NCBI RefSeq assembly: GCF_030067815.1
Contig: NZ_CP125968.1
Span: 1,294,001-1,358,000 of the forward strand
DNA length: 64,000 bases
Source: Sporosarcina thermotolerans
Lineage (GTDB): Bacteria > Bacillota > Bacilli > Bacillales_A > Planococcaceae
Direction: 5' to 3'
Shown here: positions 1 to 8,557 of the stretch, one piece after another
Layout: every line of letters starts with the position of its first letter
Numbering within the stretch: the first letter of the stretch is position 1
The notes under the pieces: generated by a model
The model's input: the letters and a program-made list of their open reading frames with translations, nothing else
The model's database searches: none
Told to the model about the DNA's origin: nothing
Made by a program: the position numbers and the translations under genes

Positions 1-116
1 CATTTCCCATTGTTAATTAAAAATGGTACTCCTTCTTCTGTTTTAGCAAATAACATTTGGGGATATATCAAAATTCCTAATATACAAATGTAAATAATAA
101 CTCGTAAATGATTCAT
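1..116 (-). CDS. Secreted protein, N-terminal fragment (cut by window edge)
   Basis: An ATG read from 116 leftwards lies 6 bases after a perfect AGGAGGT ribosome binding site. The first 38 codons give MNHLRVI, then a hydrophobic stretch ending PQMLFA-KTEEG, which looks like a signal peptide with an AxA-like cleavage site. The rest lies outside the window, so the family cannot be named. The protein is probably exported. Confidence 0.6.
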   Translation of the reverse strand, partial: MNHLRVIIYICILGILIYPQMLFAKTEEGVPFLINNGK

Positions 117-450
117 CGTATTACCTCCTGTGCTGTTATCATTCATAGGGCCACGTGTATATTATTTACCTCTTTTAAAATGTATAACTGGAATCTGAAA
201 AAACTTGTTATCTACATGACATTCATTCTATTAGGTTATTTATGTTAAAGTAAGAACTATATTGTGAAGGTTGACACTTAAACTAACGGGTGCAGGTTAG
301 TCGAAGAGAGATGTTTAACTTGTGTTTAATCGGGCATTATGTCGATTTACGAGTAGCATAAAAAATCCTTTTTTTGGATAGGTGTCACTATCTACTTTAC
401 CTTTTCTTTTAACATAGCCAAATTGTTTGCCATTTAGAAACCTAAGGATG
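117..450. other. Intergenic stretch without a gene
   Basis: About 335 bases lie between the partial secreted-protein gene and a repeat copy. There is a short inverted repeat, ACTAAC/GTTAGT, around 283-300, and a motif of the form TAACGGGTGC that looks like a decayed intergenic element. I see no credible reading frame with a ribosome binding site. Confidence 0.5.
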
Positions 451-555
451 CCTTAATTTCTGCAAAAAGCGCAGAAATACGGCAAATCGAACTCTTCGTG
501 GTTCGATTGGCTCAAGCCATGCCGGCGGAAAGCGTCCGCCTGAAACGGAAATCAA
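451..555 (+). repeat. Dispersed intergenic repeat, copy A, with nested twin hairpin
   Basis: Bases 451-508 form two hairpins, ATTTCTGC/GCAGAAAT and AATCGAAC/GTTCGATT. They are followed at 509-555 by the end of the larger family (GCGGAAAGCGTCCGCC to AAATCAAC). The same nested unit recurs at 42106-42164 and, inverted, inside 52485-52627. A full outer element without the nested unit lies at 36989-37113. Confidence 0.75.
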
Positions 556-591
556 CGGTTTCCTCACACTCTTTCGATAAAAGTTCACACT

Positions 592-624
592 AAAAAACGC
601 TCAGATTAGCCTCTGAGCGTTTTT
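592..624 (-). terminator. Intrinsic terminator after the metal ATPase gene
   Basis: The stem AAAAACGCTCAGA/TCTGAGCGTTTTT has a 6-base loop and ends about 10 bases before the stop codon of the leftward ATPase gene. It is nearly symmetric and could act in both directions. Confidence 0.85.
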
Positions 625-633
625 AACTTGAAA

Positions 634-2538
634 TCATTTCACATTATTTAATAAACGCAATCCGTTCAATATGACAAGGATTGTGCTTCCTTCGTGACCG
701 ATGACTCCAAGGGGAAGGTCCACGACTTGCATAAAGTTTGAAATAATAAGTACTACAATGACCGCAATTGAGAAGAAGACGTTTTGCTTTACGATCCTTT
801 GCATTTTCCTGGACACTTTGACCGCGTATGAAATACGTGTCAAATCATTTTGCATAAGTACAACGTCCGCTGTTTCTAAAGCGACATCGGTTCCTTCACC
901 CATCGCAATTCCGGATGTGGCTGTCGCAAGTGCAGGGGCATCGTTAATGCCGTCCCCGACCATACCTACTTCTCCATATTCCGTTTTGAGCCTCTTTAAT
1001 TCCTCAACCTTCTTTTCCGGAAGACATTCAGCCACGAACTTATCGAGTCCAGCCTCTTTCGCAATGGCTTTGGCCGTCTTGTCATTGTCACCTGTTAGCA
1101 TGATGGACTGGATTCCTAAATTCTTCAAATCCTTTATCGCCTGAACAGCTTCTGGGCGTAACGTATCTTTTAATGCGATAGCTGCAAGTATACCGTTTGA
1201 ATCTTTCATGAAAACTACAGTTTTTCCTTCATCGGAAAGCTTTTGAACAATCCCTTCATGGAAGTCGTCAATCAATTCTTTACCGACAAATCGTGGATTG
1301 CCGACTAATACTTCACCAGTATCAGTAAATGCCCGAATACCGTATCCTGGCACATCCTCAATTTGCGGATTATCACGATTTACAATTCCATGTTCCTCAG
1401 CATGTTTTACAATCGCAATTGCGAGTGGATGGTTCGATTGAGATTCTATACTTCCTAGTAAGGCAAGTGAACTGTTAACATCCTCGCCATCGCGGACTAT
1501 AAAATCAGTTACAACCGGTTTCCCGGAAGTCAATGTGCCCGTCTTGTCAAAGGCAATTGCTTTTAATGATCCAAGATGCTCAAGATGGACCCCTCCTTTA
1601 AAAAGGACTCCTCGCTTTGCACCGTTCGAAACAGCTGCCAATGTCGCAGGCATAATGGATGCGACAAGTGCACAAGGGGAGGCTACAACTAACAAGACGA
1701 TTGCCCGATAGAACGTCGTTGTCCAGTCCCACCCAAATAAAAAATGGGGAAGGAACATCATTACGATGACAGCGAAAATGACAATTTTAACATACGTTCC
1801 TTCAAATCTTTCGATGAATTGCTGAGAAGGTGATTTTTCGCTTTGTGCATTTTGGACGAGTGTAATAATCTTTTGGAATAAAGTCTCCGAACTCGGTTTC
1901 GTCATTTCCATTTGGATGGCGCCGCTTATATTGACAGTGCCTGCAAATAATTCATCATTCAAGCCTTTTGTTACAGGAACTGACTCACCATTGATCGCTG
2001 ACATGTCGATTGCAGTCGTGCCCTGTATAATAACCCCATCGACAGGAACGCGCTCACCCGGTTTAACAAGGATCTTTGCACCGACTGAAAGGGAAGATGT
2101 GGCTACACTTACTGTAGATCCATCTTCGTTGATAAGCCATGCGACTTCAGGTTGCAATTCCATAAGTGCGGAGATTTCCTTATGACTTTTATTTAAAGTG
2201 TACGTTTCAAGTGCTCCACTAATTGCAAAGATGAATATTAGAATTGCACCTTCTGCCCAGTAGCCAATAACAGCTGAACCAATTGCAGCAAATACCATTA
2301 GCATCTCGACATTTAGCTGCCGATCAGCAATTGTATCCTCGATTCCTTCCTTCGCCTTTGCAAAGCCGCCAATTAGAAAAGCGATAATGTAGAGGGCTAT
2401 GGAAACCGATTGCGATCCGTCTTTTCCAATTAGCCAAGCCGCCAAAATCAAAATCCCTGAAAGAATCGCCGCAAAAAGCTCGATATGTGTTAACCACTTC
2501 ATCGGTTCTTGTTGAATCTCTTTCGTTTCTGTTGTCAT
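634..2538 (-). CDS. pfeT: P1B4-type heavy-metal (iron/zinc/cobalt) efflux ATPase
   Basis: This 634-residue P-type ATPase lacks the N-terminal HMA metal-binding domain. The TGES-like actuator motif (NGES) lies near residue 183, the phosphorylation motif DKTGTLT starts at Asp331, and the hinge motif GDGINDAP is near 533. The metal-site motifs are SPC (287-289) in place of CPC and HEGST (from His615) in the last membrane segments. That SPC plus HEG(G/S)T pair defines the P1B4 subgroup, which includes B. subtilis PfeT (formerly ZosA), an Fe(II) efflux pump induced by peroxide through PerR and by iron through Fur. The upstream region has boxes of that type. The start is ATG with an AGGAGGG site. 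Substrate is inferred: Fe(II) most likely, Zn or Co possible. Confidence 0.88.
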   Translation of the reverse strand: MTTETKEIQQEPMKWLTHIELFAAILSGILILAAWLIGKDGSQSVSIALYIIAFLIGGFAKAKEGIEDTIADRQLNVEMLMVFAAIGSAVIGYWAEGAILIFIFAISGALETYTLNKSHKEISALMELQPEVAWLINEDGSTVSVATSSLSVGAKILVKPGERVPVDGVIIQGTTAIDMSAINGESVPVTKGLNDELFAGTVNISGAIQMEMTKPSSETLFQKIITLVQNAQSEKSPSQQFIERFEGTYVKIVIFAVIVMMFLPHFLFGWDWTTTFYRAIVLLVVASPCALVASIMPATLAAVSNGAKRGVLFKGGVHLEHLGSLKAIAFDKTGTLTSGKPVVTDFIVRDGEDVNSSLALLGSIESQSNHPLAIAIVKHAEEHGIVNRDNPQIEDVPGYGIRAFTDTGEVLVGNPRFVGKELIDDFHEGIVQKLSDEGKTVVFMKDSNGILAAIALKDTLRPEAVQAIKDLKNLGIQSIMLTGDNDKTAKAIAKEAGLDKFVAECLPEKKVEELKRLKTEYGEVGMVGDGINDAPALATATSGIAMGEGTDVALETADVVLMQNDLTRISYAVKVSRKMQRIVKQNVFFSIAVIVVLIISNFMQVVDLPLGVIGHEGSTILVILNGLRLLNNVK

Positions 2539-2554
2539 TTAAGTCCCTCCTAAT

Positions 2555-2569
2555 TGAGAATGAATATCA
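2555..2569 (-). promoter_or_regulatory. Fur-box-like palindrome in the pfeT leader
   Basis: TGAGAATGAATATCA matches the 15-base inverted repeat TGATAATNATTATCA at 12 of 14 defined positions. It sits just upstream of the AGGAGGG ribosome binding site of the ATPase gene. In B. subtilis Fur activates pfeT from upstream of the promoter. Here the box lies downstream of the apparent start site, so its role could differ or the match could be chance. Confidence 0.45.
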
Positions 2570-2642
2570 TCTTCAATTCGTGTTGTCTATCATGAAGTTG
2601 ATTCTATGGCTGTTTATTGAAATCTCGATAGTCATTCCGATG

Positions 2643-2657
2643 TGATAATTATTCTAA
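2643..2657 (-). promoter_or_regulatory. PerR/Fur-type operator at the pfeT promoter
   Basis: On the coding strand the site reads TTAGAATAATTATCA, against the PerR consensus TTATAATNATTATAA (12 of 14 defined positions). It matches a Fur box equally well. It starts 5 bases after the -10 hexamer and would cover the transcription start, as expected for a repressor. A perR gene with a perfect box lies at 23.4 kb. Confidence 0.65.
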
Positions 2658-2662
2658 TTAAT

Positions 2663-2691
2663 AGTATATCATGTTGTTGGGAAAAGTGACA
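2663..2691 (-). promoter_or_regulatory. Candidate promoter of pfeT
   Basis: On the minus strand a TATACT -10 hexamer (2663-2668) is preceded, after 17 bases, by TGTCAC (2686-2691) as a weak -35. The weak -35 would suit a gene that needs activation or derepression. Confidence 0.5.
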
Positions 2692-2767
2692 CTCGAAGTT
2701 TGTCGAAAGATAAATAAAAAAATAGAGGAGAGAATTTAGGGATTCTCTCACTCTACTTTTAATGGTT

Positions 2768-4330
2768 TTAGTTGAATACTTTTTCTTTGAATTGGGCTAA
2801 TTTTTCAAGGGATGATTTGTCTACATCTGCATGTAGGCTGTTTCCGTGTGAATCCATTGTAACGACAGCAGTGAAGCCCTCGACTCTTAAATGCCACATC
2901 GCTTCGGGAATACCGAATTGTAGAAGGTCAACACCTTCTACAGCTTTAATACAATCTGCGTAATATTGAGCGGCTCCACCTATTGCATTCAAATAGACTC
3001 CACCATGCTCTTCAAGGGCAGCAAGGGTTTTTGGTCCCATTCCACCTTTTCCGATGACAGCCCGGATGCCGAATTTCTTCATAATATCGCCTTGATACGG
3101 TTCTTCTCGAATGGAAGTCGTAGGGCCCGCAGCTTTGATCTCGTAACCGCCATCTTCGTTTTTCAGAACGACAGGACCGCAATGATAGATGATTTGACCG
3201 TTCAAGTCGACAGGTGAATCGTTTTCAGATAGATGCTTATGGATTGCATCACGACCTGTATACATCCGGCCGCTAATCTTAACAACATCTCCCACTCGTA
3301 AATCGCGGATCTGTTCTTCTGTAATTGGGGCAGTCAATTCAACAGTTCGTGATGACTGTTTTACTTCTTCCTGTTGATCGTCTTGATCGAACTTAAGCTT
3401 TTCGCCATTGTCATAATGCCATTTTGTTACTTCGCCTGTTTCAGGATTAATGTCTACTGCCATACGGCGGTATGCCCAGCAATTATATGCTACAGATACG
3501 TAAAAGCTTGCTGGAATTCTGTGCATAACTCCAACTTTACAACCTAATAACGTTGCTTCTCCACCGAAGCCCATTGTACCAATGCCTAATTTATTTGCCG
3601 ATTCTAAAATATAAGCTTCCAGTTTTGCAAGATCAGAATTTGGATTTACATCTTCCACATCACGGAAAAGCTGTTCTTTCGCAAGATCATAACCTGAGGC
3701 ACGATCGCCACCGATTCCGACACCGATGAAACCTGCTGAACAACCTTGTCCTTGAGCTTGATAGACGGAGTGGAGGATACATTTTCGGATACCATCTAAA
3801 TCGCGTCCCGCTCTTCCAAGACCTTCGAGTTCAGTTGGTAGACTGTATTGGATGTTTTTATTCTCGCAGCCGCCACCCTTTAGGATGAGCCTTACTTCGA
3901 TATGATCGTTTTCCCATTGGTCGAATTTAATGACTGGAAGACCTTCGCCAAGATTATCGCCACTGTTTTCACCTGTTAATGAGTCAACAGAGTTCGGTCT
4001 TAGTTTTCCGTCTTTTGTAGCCTGGACAAGAGCACGTTTAATAGCCGCTTTAATTTCAAGCTGATTGACACCGATAGGCGTCTTAATTTTAAACGTTGGC
4101 AATCCTGTATCCTGGCAAATTGGAGATAGTTTATCGTCTGCCATATTGATGTTCTTCGCAATCGTATCAAGACTCATTGCCGCGCGAGTTCCAGCGTCTT
4201 CCTTTTCGCGCGCTGCTTTGACAGCACGACGGACGTCTTTTGGTAGGTTCGTCGATGTTTCACATACGAGGTCATACATACTTTTCTCAAGTGTTTCAAT
4301 CATGCTTTTCTCAACTTGTTCTATGTACAT
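2768..4330 (-). CDS. fumA: Class I (iron-sulfur) fumarate hydratase
   Basis: This 520-residue protein catalyses fumarate to malate hydration in the TCA cycle using an oxygen-sensitive [4Fe-4S] cluster. The alpha domain carries CQDTG (about residue 72), GGGCENKN (about 155) and GQGCSAGF (about 197), the three cluster cysteines of the class I family. The beta domain follows from about residue 330, so both subunits are fused in one chain as in FumA/FumB. The second ATG (4330) is preferred: it lies 8 bases from AGGGGG, while the ATG at 4336 is only 2 bases away. The gene below it (4351-4524) is just upstream in the same direction and may be co-transcribed. Confidence 0.93.
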   Translation of the reverse strand: MYIEQVEKSMIETLEKSMYDLVCETSTNLPKDVRRAVKAAREKEDAGTRAAMSLDTIAKNINMADDKLSPICQDTGLPTFKIKTPIGVNQLEIKAAIKRALVQATKDGKLRPNSVDSLTGENSGDNLGEGLPVIKFDQWENDHIEVRLILKGGGCENKNIQYSLPTELEGLGRAGRDLDGIRKCILHSVYQAQGQGCSAGFIGVGIGGDRASGYDLAKEQLFRDVEDVNPNSDLAKLEAYILESANKLGIGTMGFGGEATLLGCKVGVMHRIPASFYVSVAYNCWAYRRMAVDINPETGEVTKWHYDNGEKLKFDQDDQQEEVKQSSRTVELTAPITEEQIRDLRVGDVVKISGRMYTGRDAIHKHLSENDSPVDLNGQIIYHCGPVVLKNEDGGYEIKAAGPTTSIREEPYQGDIMKKFGIRAVIGKGGMGPKTLAALEEHGGVYLNAIGGAAQYYADCIKAVEGVDLLQFGIPEAMWHLRVEGFTAVVTMDSHGNSLHADVDKSSLEKLAQFKEKVFN

Positions 4331-4350
4331 TTTCATTTCCCCCTAAGGAA

Positions 4351-4524
4351 TCATTGATCTTTTTTTATTTTATTCATTTGTTCTTCCAACTCATCGATTA
4401 AACGAATCAGTTGATCGATTTCATCGATATCTGTTGTTTCCGGCTCGATTGACTCAAGTTTTTCCAGAAATTGATGTAGGCGATTTTTTAATTCATCAAC
4501 TTGTCCACTTTGTCGTTTTTCCAA
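4351..4524 (-). CDS. Small conserved acidic coiled-coil protein (SE1561-like)
   Basis: The product is about 57 residues, highly charged and predicted largely helical, with a leucine-rich heptad pattern (RLHQFLEKLESIE, then LIRLIDELEEQMNKI). It resembles the short SE1561 family of Bacillales, whose function is unknown. The likely start is TTG at 4524, 6 bases from GAGGTG. A GTG at 4533 overlaps that site and is less likely. It lies 20 bases upstream of the fumarase start and is probably in its operon. Confidence 0.65.
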   Translation of the reverse strand: MEKRQSGQVDELKNRLHQFLEKLESIEPETTDIDEIDQLIRLIDELEEQMNKIKKDQ

Positions 4525-4629
4525 GAAGTACACCTCTTTTCATCAGTATCATCGTATATGATTAATGGCGATTTTTCAATGTTAGAGTGACTAAATTGAA
4601 TCGATGGAATATTCACCTAAACAAAACAT

Positions 4630-4657
4630 TTGCAATAGGCGGATATCGTGGTATACT
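4630..4657 (+). promoter_or_regulatory. Promoter of a candidate small RNA
   Basis: TTGCAA (4630-4635) and TATACT (4652-4657) are separated by 16 bases on the plus strand. No protein gene follows before the terminator at 4804-4857. Confidence 0.55.
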
Positions 4658-4663
4658 ATATAT

Positions 4664-4857
4664 AACCAATAAGAAAAGGAGGCCGTAGAGTAGAGACGAA
4701 TCGAATCCTAATTAAAGGAGGGGATCCGTGAACGTTTAACGGCTAACCCGTTCGACGCCTACGATTTATATGCAAAATGATAGTGAAGGTTCTATTCATA
4801 CGTAAAAGCCCAGCCGAAATCTGAACTGTAAAATCAGATATGGACTGGGCTTTTATT
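4664..4857 (+). ncRNA. Candidate small RNA of about 190 nt
   Basis: The interval between the promoter at 4630-4657 and the terminator at 4804-4854 has no reading frame longer than a few codons. It contains two Shine-Dalgarno-like stretches (AAAAGGAGG near 4674 and AAAGGAGGGG near 4714), the second followed by the three-codon frame GTG AAC GTT then stop. A perfect hairpin AACGG-CTAAC-CCGTT lies near 4737-4751. I cannot match it to 6S RNA, T-box, SAM, lysine or other riboswitches. It could also be a decayed leader. Confidence 0.4.
4804..4857. terminator. Bidirectional terminator between small RNA and OsmC gene
   Basis: AAAAGCCCAG (4804-4813) pairs with CTGGGCTTTT (4845-4854), and the inner segments AATCTGA and TCAGATA can also pair. 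It closes the candidate RNA on the plus strand and overlaps the stop codon of the OsmC gene on the minus strand. Confidence 0.75.
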
Positions 4858-5242
4858 AGTTTATAAACTCAAATGTGCTTACTACTTCAATGGAGTCTTT
4901 GACCGACTGGAACATTGAGCAGTTCTTCTCGGTTACTTCCATAATCTTCTCCATCTTATCATCTTCGATTTTCGTACCGTCAATGATGAAATGCAAGTGG
5001 ATCTTTTCAACTCTGTTTGCAACTGCCTCATTACGCTTAACTTCCTTAACCTCAATCGCAATATGATTTGCAGGGATGCGCTTCCTTTCGAGAATCTTGC
5101 GCAACACACCTCCACTGCATACCGCAATAGAAGAGACAAGCAATTGATACGGTCTGAATCCGAACTCATCATTCGCAGAAATCTGCAGTTTTCCATATGA
5201 TGTCTCCGTTTCAAAGCCATTTTCAGTCATTTCGAATTTCAT
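4856..5242 (-). CDS. OsmC/Ohr family protein
   Basis: The 128-residue protein has the OsmC fold signatures: a FGFRPYQLLVSSIAVCSGG segment with the first conserved cysteine (about residue 42) and KNCSMFQSVKDS with the second (about 108). In OsmC/Ohr enzymes these two thiols reduce organic hydroperoxides. The family also has YhfA-like members of unknown substrate, and the spacing here fits that broader group. The ATG at 5242 lies 10 bases after AGGAGG. A TTG three codons upstream abuts that site and was rejected. Confidence 0.85.
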   Translation of the reverse strand: MKFEMTENGFETETSYGKLQISANDEFGFRPYQLLVSSIAVCSGGVLRKILERKRIPANHIAIEVKEVKRNEAVANRVEKIHLHFIIDGTKIEDDKMEKIMEVTEKNCSMFQSVKDSIEVVSTFEFIN

Positions 5243-5307
5243 TAATATCAAACCTCCTTATGCTAAGATTATAGATGATTCATGAGATTTTAAGGAGCGT
5301 ATTACAA

Positions 5308-6483
5308 ATGAATATTTTAAATAGACCTGAACAACGAAGGTTTTGGATATTGGTGATCATCGTTTCGATATCAGGGTTTTCACAAGGCATGCTCTTGCCA
5401 CTTATATCAGCCATCTTTGAGCGTGATGGGTTATCAAGTGCTCTGAACGGGCTGAATGCAACAGGGTTGTACATAGGTACGCTTCTGATTTCACCATTTA
5501 TGGAAGCGCCGCTACGGAAATATGGATATAAACCTGTCATTATTTTAGGTGGGATACTCGTCTTTTCGTCTTTGCTTCTTTTCCCGCTGTGGAAGAATGT
5601 TTTCTTTTGGTTCATATTAAGGTTGTTGATTGGTATTGGGGACCATGCTATCCATTTTTCGACACAAACTTGGATAACGAGTACTTCCACGCAAGCGAGG
5701 TTAGGTAGGAATATTGCGATCTATGGTGTTTCGTTTAGTGTTGGATTTGCAGCAGGTCCTTTATTTGCCCCACTTGTTACTATTTTTGAGGGCTTGCCTT
5801 TCATCGTTTCAGGGCTGCTATGCATGACTGCCTGGCTGTTGGTATTCTTATTAAAAAATGATCGACCTGAATTGTTAAAGGGAAATGTCGGAACCGAAAG
5901 TTTTATGAAACGTGCAAAGATCACGATTGGTGTTGCGTGGATTGCATTTTTGGGTCCATTCGGATACGGATTCCTGGAATCTTCCTTAAATGCGATGTAT
6001 CCAGTATACGCTTTACGAAATGGAATGGAACTCACTTCGGTCTCTATAATCCTTGCGACATTTTCAATCGGTGGCATTGTGTCACAAATACCACTAGGGA
6101 TGTTGTCTGATCGAATCGGTAGGCATTCCGTTGTCCTCATTGCATATGGAGGCGGGGCAGTCGCATTTTGGTCGGCAAGTATGATGGGTAATTCAGTTCC
6201 ATTGATAATCCTGACAATCTTCATCGCAGGACTATTCGTTGGTTCAATTTTTTCCCTTGGCATCTCGTATATGTCGGATTTGACCCAGAAAGATCTTTTG
6301 CCGACGGGGAATCTGTTATGTGGAATTTTCTTTAGCATCGGTAGCTTGACTGGGCCTTTTGCGGGTGGACTATTCCTTGAGTTTGTACAGAATGTCAGCT
6401 ATCTGTTGATCATCTCGGTGTTATTCGGTCTTATATTCCTTGTTTCTTTGTTCGGTAAACCGAAGAGAAGCATCCCATCTTAA
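5308..6483 (+). CDS. MFS transporter, 12 membrane segments
   Basis: The 391-residue protein has about twelve hydrophobic helices and an MFS motif-A-like loop between helices 8 and 9 (GMLSDRIGRHS). The start ATG (5308) lies 10 bases after AAGGAG. The gene is divergent from the OsmC gene and convergent with pdaA. Substrate cannot be told from sequence; drug or metabolite efflux is typical of this subgroup. Confidence 0.88.
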   Translation: MNILNRPEQRRFWILVIIVSISGFSQGMLLPLISAIFERDGLSSALNGLNATGLYIGTLLISPFMEAPLRKYGYKPVIILGGILVFSSLLLFPLWKNVFFWFILRLLIGIGDHAIHFSTQTWITSTSTQARLGRNIAIYGVSFSVGFAAGPLFAPLVTIFEGLPFIVSGLLCMTAWLLVFLLKNDRPELLKGNVGTESFMKRAKITIGVAWIAFLGPFGYGFLESSLNAMYPVYALRNGMELTSVSIILATFSIGGIVSQIPLGMLSDRIGRHSVVLIAYGGGAVAFWSASMMGNSVPLIILTIFIAGLFVGSIFSLGISYMSDLTQKDLLPTGNLLCGIFFSIGSLTGPFAGGLFLEFVQNVSYLLIISVLFGLIFLVSLFGKPKRSIPS

Positions 6484-6496
6484 GGGATGCTTCTCT
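6464..6496. terminator. Hairpin shared by convergent MFS and pdaA genes
   Basis: A perfect 13-bp stem, AGAGAAGCATCCC with GGGATGCTTCTCT, surrounds the MFS stop codon and nearly touches the pdaA stop codon. There is no long U tract on either strand, so termination may be weak or factor-assisted. Confidence 0.6.
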
Positions 6497-6498
6497 AA

Positions 6499-7302
6499 TC
6501 ATCTTAGGATTGCATCGACATTTTCATATTCAAGAACAAGATCGTCGAGTGTCCGGAATTCATAGCCTTGCTTTTTGGCATCTCGTATGAAGTCCGGGAG
6601 TGCCTCGGCGTTATCAGGAGACACAGTATGCATCAGGATAACAGCACCCGGGTGAAGCTGATTCATCAACTCTTTATAAGCATAAGCCTTTCCGCGTGGT
6701 TTATTGGCATGCCAATCTATGAATGCGACGGACCAAAATATATGACGATACCCTAATTCATTTCCCTTTCTTAAAACAGTATCATTGAAAATCCCTTCGG
6801 GTGGCCTTGCGTAAACGGTCCGTTTTACACCTGTCGTTTTATAGAGTAGTTCATCAAATTTCTTCCATTCCTCTTCCATTCTTTCTTCAGTAAGGTTGGC
6901 CATATTTGGATGGTCAAATGAGTGGTTGCCGATTCCATGTCCATCTTTCACCATACGATGGACAAGTGGGGCGGCACTTTTTAAATAGTGACCGGTCAGG
7001 AAAAAGGTAGCTGGTACATTTTCTTTTTTTAGTGTGTCTAATATATTTTCTGTGTAGCCGTTCTCGTAACCGTTATCAAATGATAAATAGGCAACTTTTT
7101 CATCCGGCTTTCCTTTATAGATAGCCCCGTGTTTTTCAAGCATTTCATTAAGAGCTGCCCCAGCATCAGGCGGAATTCCGTTTACCGATTTCTTGAAACC
7201 CCAATGGAATTCCTCAGCTTTTGCTGCAAATGGATTAAATAGTATCCCGACGACAATGATGAATGCGGCCATTAGAATACCAGGACCATGTTCTTCAACC
7301 AT
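6499..7302 (-). CDS. pdaA: Spore cortex delta-lactam de-N-acetylase
   Basis: The product is a NodB-type polysaccharide deacetylase of the PdaA subgroup, which removes the acetyl group of N-acetylmuramic acid so that muramic delta-lactam, the germination mark of spore cortex, can form. After an N-terminal signal or membrane segment (residues about 10-28, ending AAKAEE), the catalytic motif reads YLSFDNGYENGYT, with Asn replacing the second Asp as is normal in PdaA. The zinc site GNHSFDHP and the RPPEG motif follow. The start is the ATG at 7302, 8 bases from GGAG, rather than the GTG at 7308. Its presence implies an endospore former. Confidence 0.92.
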   Translation of the reverse strand: MVEEHGPGILMAAFIIVVGILFNPFAAKAEEFHWGFKKSVNGIPPDAGAALNEMLEKHGAIYKGKPDEKVAYLSFDNGYENGYTENILDTLKKENVPATFFLTGHYLKSAAPLVHRMVKDGHGIGNHSFDHPNMANLTEERMEEEWKKFDELLYKTTGVKRTVYARPPEGIFNDTVLRKGNELGYRHIFWSVAFIDWHANKPRGKAYAYKELMNQLHPGAVILMHTVSPDNAEALPDFIRDAKKQGYEFRTLDDLVLEYENVDAILR

Positions 7303-7392
7303 ACTCACATCTCCTTTTTTCGTAGGTTGTGCGTAGTCCTCGGTTTTATCAGAACATGTATACTAATATAAAAGCGGGGAGGTTGAGCGTTC

Positions 7393-8206
7393 TTGCCTGT
7401 ATTGACGAAAATAACACAACAAAAGCGTGATACCGAGCGTTATAATATATTCATAGATGATAAATATGCATTTAGCGTTCACGAATCGGTCTTAGTAAAG
7501 TTCGGATTGACAAAAGGAATGCAACTTGACGATTTTGCGATGGATGAAATTGCTTATGAGGATCAGATTGAAAAGGCCTTTAATCGTGCTTTACACTTCT
7601 TGTCGTTTAGAATGCGAAGCGAGTTTGAAGTGAAAAAGAAATTGCTGGATCTTGAGTATGGAGAAGCGGTTATCATGGAGGCAATTGTGAAGCTGAGAAG
7701 ACTTGGCTTTTTAGATGATAAAGCATTTTCCGAGTCTTTACTGCAAACTAAAAAAAATGCATCGAGCCAAGGTCCGAAAGCAATTAAACAGGAGTTGCAT
7801 AAAAAGGGAGTTGGAGTGGAGCTGCAGGAACAAGTCCTTGGAAACTTCAGAAGAGGAACAATTCAAGGTAGCAAAAAAGTTGGCTGAAAAAGCAGCCTTC
7901 TCAAATAGATCTGTTGCACCATCACAATTAAAACAGAAGATCCAGAATGCGCTCGCTCGAAAAGGATTTTCCTTTGGTTTGATAAGCAGTGTGTTGGAAG
8001 AAATCGACTTTGGCAGGGAAGAGGATGAATGGGATTCAATTTGCAATTCCGTTGGTGAAAAGGCGTGGCGAAGGTATCATTCAAAGTATTCCGGATACGA
8101 ATTAAAGAATCGTGTCAAACAATCGATGTATCAAAAAGGGATTCCGCTTGATCGGATTGAGAGATTCATCGAAAAAAAGGAGAACGAAGAAGATGGAGAA
8201 CAGTAA
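7393..8206 (+). pseudogene. recX: RecX, regulator of RecA (one frameshift)
   Basis: Residues 1 to about 150 are read in one frame from a TTG start 10 bases after GGAGG. The remainder, from SEEEQFKVAKKLAEKAA to the stop, is in the +1 frame. Removing one G from the GG at about 7840-7841 gives VLETSEEEQF and a single protein of about 270 residues, the normal length for Gram-positive RecX. RecX binds RecA filaments and modulates recombination. The three-helix repeats are visible (for example FRMRSEFEVKKKL and LRRLGFLDDKAF). The end overlaps yfhH by 14 bases, as in the B. subtilis recX-yfhH pair. The break is probably a sequencing error. Confidence 0.88.
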
Positions 8207-8525
8207 AAAGTATAGCGAAATGAATGAGCATGAATTACGTTCAGAAATCGGAAGTCTCATGGAAAAAGCACGAAAAGCTGAACAAATGGGCATGATTAAT
8301 GAGTTTGCTGTTTACCAGCGCAAAGCGTTAATGGCGAAATCCTATATGATCGATCCAAAAACGATCACCAAAGGGGAAATATATCGAATTGAAGGCGATG
8401 AAGGGGTCTTTTTCCATGTTGATTATTTAAAGGGCCGTTTTGCATGGGGATACCGATTAGGTGGAGAACGTGCAGAAGAAGCATTGCCGATTGCGATGCT
8501 GCAATCAGTGAAAAAGGGATTATAA
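8193..8525 (+). CDS. yfhH: YfhH family protein (DUF1811)
   Basis: The 110-residue protein starts MENSKKYSEMNEHELRSEIG at an ATG about 10 bases from GGAG, inside the end of recX. An N-terminal helical hairpin is followed by a small beta domain (ITKGEIYRIEGDEGVFFHVD, then FAWGYRL). Its order after recX and before yfhP matches B. subtilis. Function is unknown. Confidence 0.88.
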   Translation: MENSKKYSEMNEHELRSEIGSLMEKARKAEQMGMINEFAVYQRKALMAKSYMIDPKTITKGEIYRIEGDEGVFFHVDYLKGRFAWGYRLGGERAEEALPIAMLQSVKKGL

Positions 8526-8527
8526 GT

Positions 8528-8556
8528 AAAAGCGAAGGGGAGCGCCCTTCGCTTTT
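8528..8556. terminator. Bidirectional terminator between yfhH and yfhP
   Basis: AAAAGCGAAGGG and CCCTTCGCTTTT form a 12-bp stem with a 5-base loop. It is flanked by A and T tracts, so it can serve the convergent genes on both sides. Confidence 0.9.
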
Positions 8557-8557
8557 G

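Noticed and set aside
4664..4857. 6S RNA, T-box or a known riboswitch
   Set aside because: None of the conserved words of these classes is present and no gene follows on the same strand before the terminator.
8365..8557. Extension of yfhP into the opposite-strand yfhH gene
   Set aside because: It results from a missing T at 8605-8609; the repaired frame stops at 8558 beside the terminator.
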